Source: Planctomycetota bacterium (GTDB lineage: Bacteria; Planctomycetota; Planctomycetia; Pirellulales; Lacipirellulaceae). Taken from it: a stretch of DNA of 64,000 bases. This document shows positions 63,022-64,000 of this stretch, piece after piece. The DNA lies in assembly GCA_029259915.1 (NCBI GenBank), contig JAJDED010000043.1:118503-182502 (forward strand), written 5' to 3'. The notes under the pieces were generated by a model. That model saw nothing but the letters and a program-made list of their open reading frames with translations, had not been told where the DNA came from and made no database searches. How positions within the stretch are numbered: the stretch's first letter is position 1; each line of letters begins with the position of its first letter. The translations under genes and the position numbers were made by a program.

Positions 63022-64000
63022 CTAACACTTATCTCGTTTCCATCTTACTCGTTGCCATCTCAGAATAGGTACTTTTCGGTTCATCGCTAATGCCATCATA
63101 GCGATTACGAATAGCGAAACCGCTGTCGGCTCAGGCACGGTTGCGGAACTTGCAGCAATTGCCGAGGGACTCGGCGTCCCATACAACGACAACCAAGCTG
63201 CTAGGTCATCCGCATCGACCACACCACCCAAGTCGGAATCTCCCTGATCAAAACGTGCCGAGGGACCTGTCCCAAAGCCACGCTGCCACGCCAAAAAATC
63301 GCTGCCGCCGACCGCGCCGCTCAAATCAAAATCAGCGAGGCTTGTCCCCACCAAGTCAGCGATCAAGGTCGTAACATCAGCAATGTCGACGGTGCCATCG
63401 ACGTTCAAATCTTCTAACCAAGCCGAGCCGCCAAAGTTAGCGTAGAGGTGAGCAACGTCGGCTCCATCGGTTTTGCCATCTTGATTCACATCGCCGCGAC
63501 GACGGAGCAGATCGTCGTAGGCATCCGTCACGGCAGCGCTGGCGCTGCCCAGCTCGTCGCCCAAGGCAAACAGGTCGAGATTGTCAACGTCGCCATCGCC
63601 ATCCACATCTGCAGCAGCGTTGAACTCAGCATTCTGACTGAACAACACGTCTTCAAACGAATCGTTGCCCAAGCCAATCAAATCGGCAATTTCAAGCACA
63701 TTGTCTGCATCGAGATCGCCAAAACCCGTGCCCACACCTGTGTCGGTAAACAGTCCAGCGAATCTTTGCACATTAAAACCATGCACGCCATCAAAGGTCT
63801 GCTCGAACGTAACAATCGTGGCGACATGGTTGCCTGTAGTCACGTCAAAAAAGCCAGAGATCCACTGATCGCGGTCATACTCGCCGGCGTCACCTTGACC
63901 ACCGAGCGCCAACGCCAGAATTTGGGCGTCAGTGAGGTTTGCCGGCAAGTCGAGTAAGAAGTGCATGTTGTCGGCGGTTTGGTCAGTCGATTCGACGATC
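63022..64000 (-). CDS. PEP-CTERM protein with six calcium-site repeats, 5' end cut by the window edge
   Basis: The frame is open to base 64000, giving at least 325 residues; the ATG at 63966 is internal. The visible part begins with an unassigned domain, then has about six EF-hand or dockerin-like units: LDADNVLEIADLIGLG, VDGDGDVDNLDLFALGD, VNQDGKTDGADVAHLY, LNVDGTVDIADVTTLI, FDLSGAVGGSDFLAWQ and SDLGGVVDADDLAAWL. The C-terminus has VPEPTAVSLFVIAMMALAMNRK, a PEP-CTERM signal, but continues for about 17 further residues (VPILRWQRVRWKRDKC). Upstream domains are outside the window. It may start the starch locus. Confidence 0.8.
   Translation of the reverse strand, partial: IVESTDQTADNMHFLLDLPANLTDAQILALALGGQGDAGEYDRDQWISGFFDVTTGNHVATIVTFEQTFDGVHGFNVQRFAGLFTDTGVGTGFGDLDADNVLEIADLIGLGNDSFEDVLFSQNAEFNAAADVDGDGDVDNLDLFALGDELGSASAAVTDAYDDLLRRRGDVNQDGKTDGADVAHLYANFGGSAWLEDLNVDGTVDIADVTTLIADLVGTSLADFDLSGAVGGSDFLAWQRGFGTGPSARFDQGDSDLGGVVDADDLAAWLSLYGTPSPSAIAASSATVPEPTAVSLFVIAMMALAMNRKVPILRWQRVRWKRDKC

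Noticed and set aside
1..64000. CRISPR arrays, prophage or transposase genes
   Set aside because: No regularly spaced direct repeats, no integrase, capsid, tail or transposase proteins were found on either strand.

Overview
The window looks like a chromosomal segment of a planctomycete, most likely a member of the Pirellulales. This is an inference from the proteins. They include a BBP7-type outer-membrane barrel, a giant surface protein with an N-terminal LEPRQML motif, three PEP-CTERM proteins carrying dockerin-like DxDxDG...DFLxWQ segments, orphan TadE/TadG minor-pilin genes and a TIGR03790-like protein. Housekeeping genes of ordinary bacterial type lie between these. I see no phage, no insertion sequence with a transposase and no CRISPR array. 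Genes are cut at both edges (1-757 and 63022-64000).

Layout. 1-3.5 kb: an edge-truncated membrane protein, then a cytosolic hybrid sensor kinase with a receiver-PilZ response regulator. 3.9-10.5 kb: two small membrane proteins, ftsH, and the dxr-rseP pair. 10.6-14.7 kb: moeA coupled to a TrpG/PabA-type glutaminase, a TauE/SafE permease, and crcB followed by a DUF190 gene. 14.9-19 kb: hsp20, a thioesterase, a DUF481 barrel protein, a membrane-anchored hypothetical and a GlsB/YeaQ-type protein. 19.3-24.9 kb: a minus-strand block of two TadG-like and three TadE-like proteins plus a secreted protein, closed by a clear terminator. 25.4-31.2 kb: a SdrD-B/DUF11 surface protein, BBP7 and a VIT1-family transporter. 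31.5-37.4 kb: a LuxR-type regulator with a degenerate receiver, slyX, phhB, a YhdH-type reductase, a CBM9-like protein, a tiny Asp/His-rich secreted protein, and purE-purK. 37.5-44.9 kb: a PEP-CTERM metzincin-like protease, a three-gene ABC/HlyD exporter and a ParE-type toxin-antitoxin pair. 45-47 kb: gmd and fcl for GDP-L-fucose. 47.3-55.2 kb: a TIGR03790-like protein, a 1,428-residue membrane-anchored TPR protein and a TPR-like protein ending in a DPFG-type motif array. 55.4-56 kb: nrdR and tRNA-Ala. 56.1-64 kb: a starch/maltodextrin locus with a lipoprotein GH13 enzyme, a binding-protein/permease fusion, a second permease and two PEP-CTERM proteins.

How the genes fit together. The kinase and PilZ regulator form a likely phosphorelay tied to cyclic-di-GMP. 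RseP and FtsH are membrane proteolysis factors. The Tad-like, BBP7, SdrD-like and PEP-CTERM genes build or decorate the cell surface, and gmd-fcl can supply fucose for a surface glycan. The right end couples extracellular glucan breakdown to uptake, but no ABC ATPase for that importer lies in the window.

The most distinctive non-coding content is a set of short inverted-repeat elements between genes. Two families (six elements) have related arms built on a roughly 9-base period. Further hairpin elements lie at 4749, 32864, 43271, 44273 and 49197. The protein features most worth following are the DPFG motif array, the fused binding-protein/permease and a dockerin-like segment apparently inserted inside another domain.
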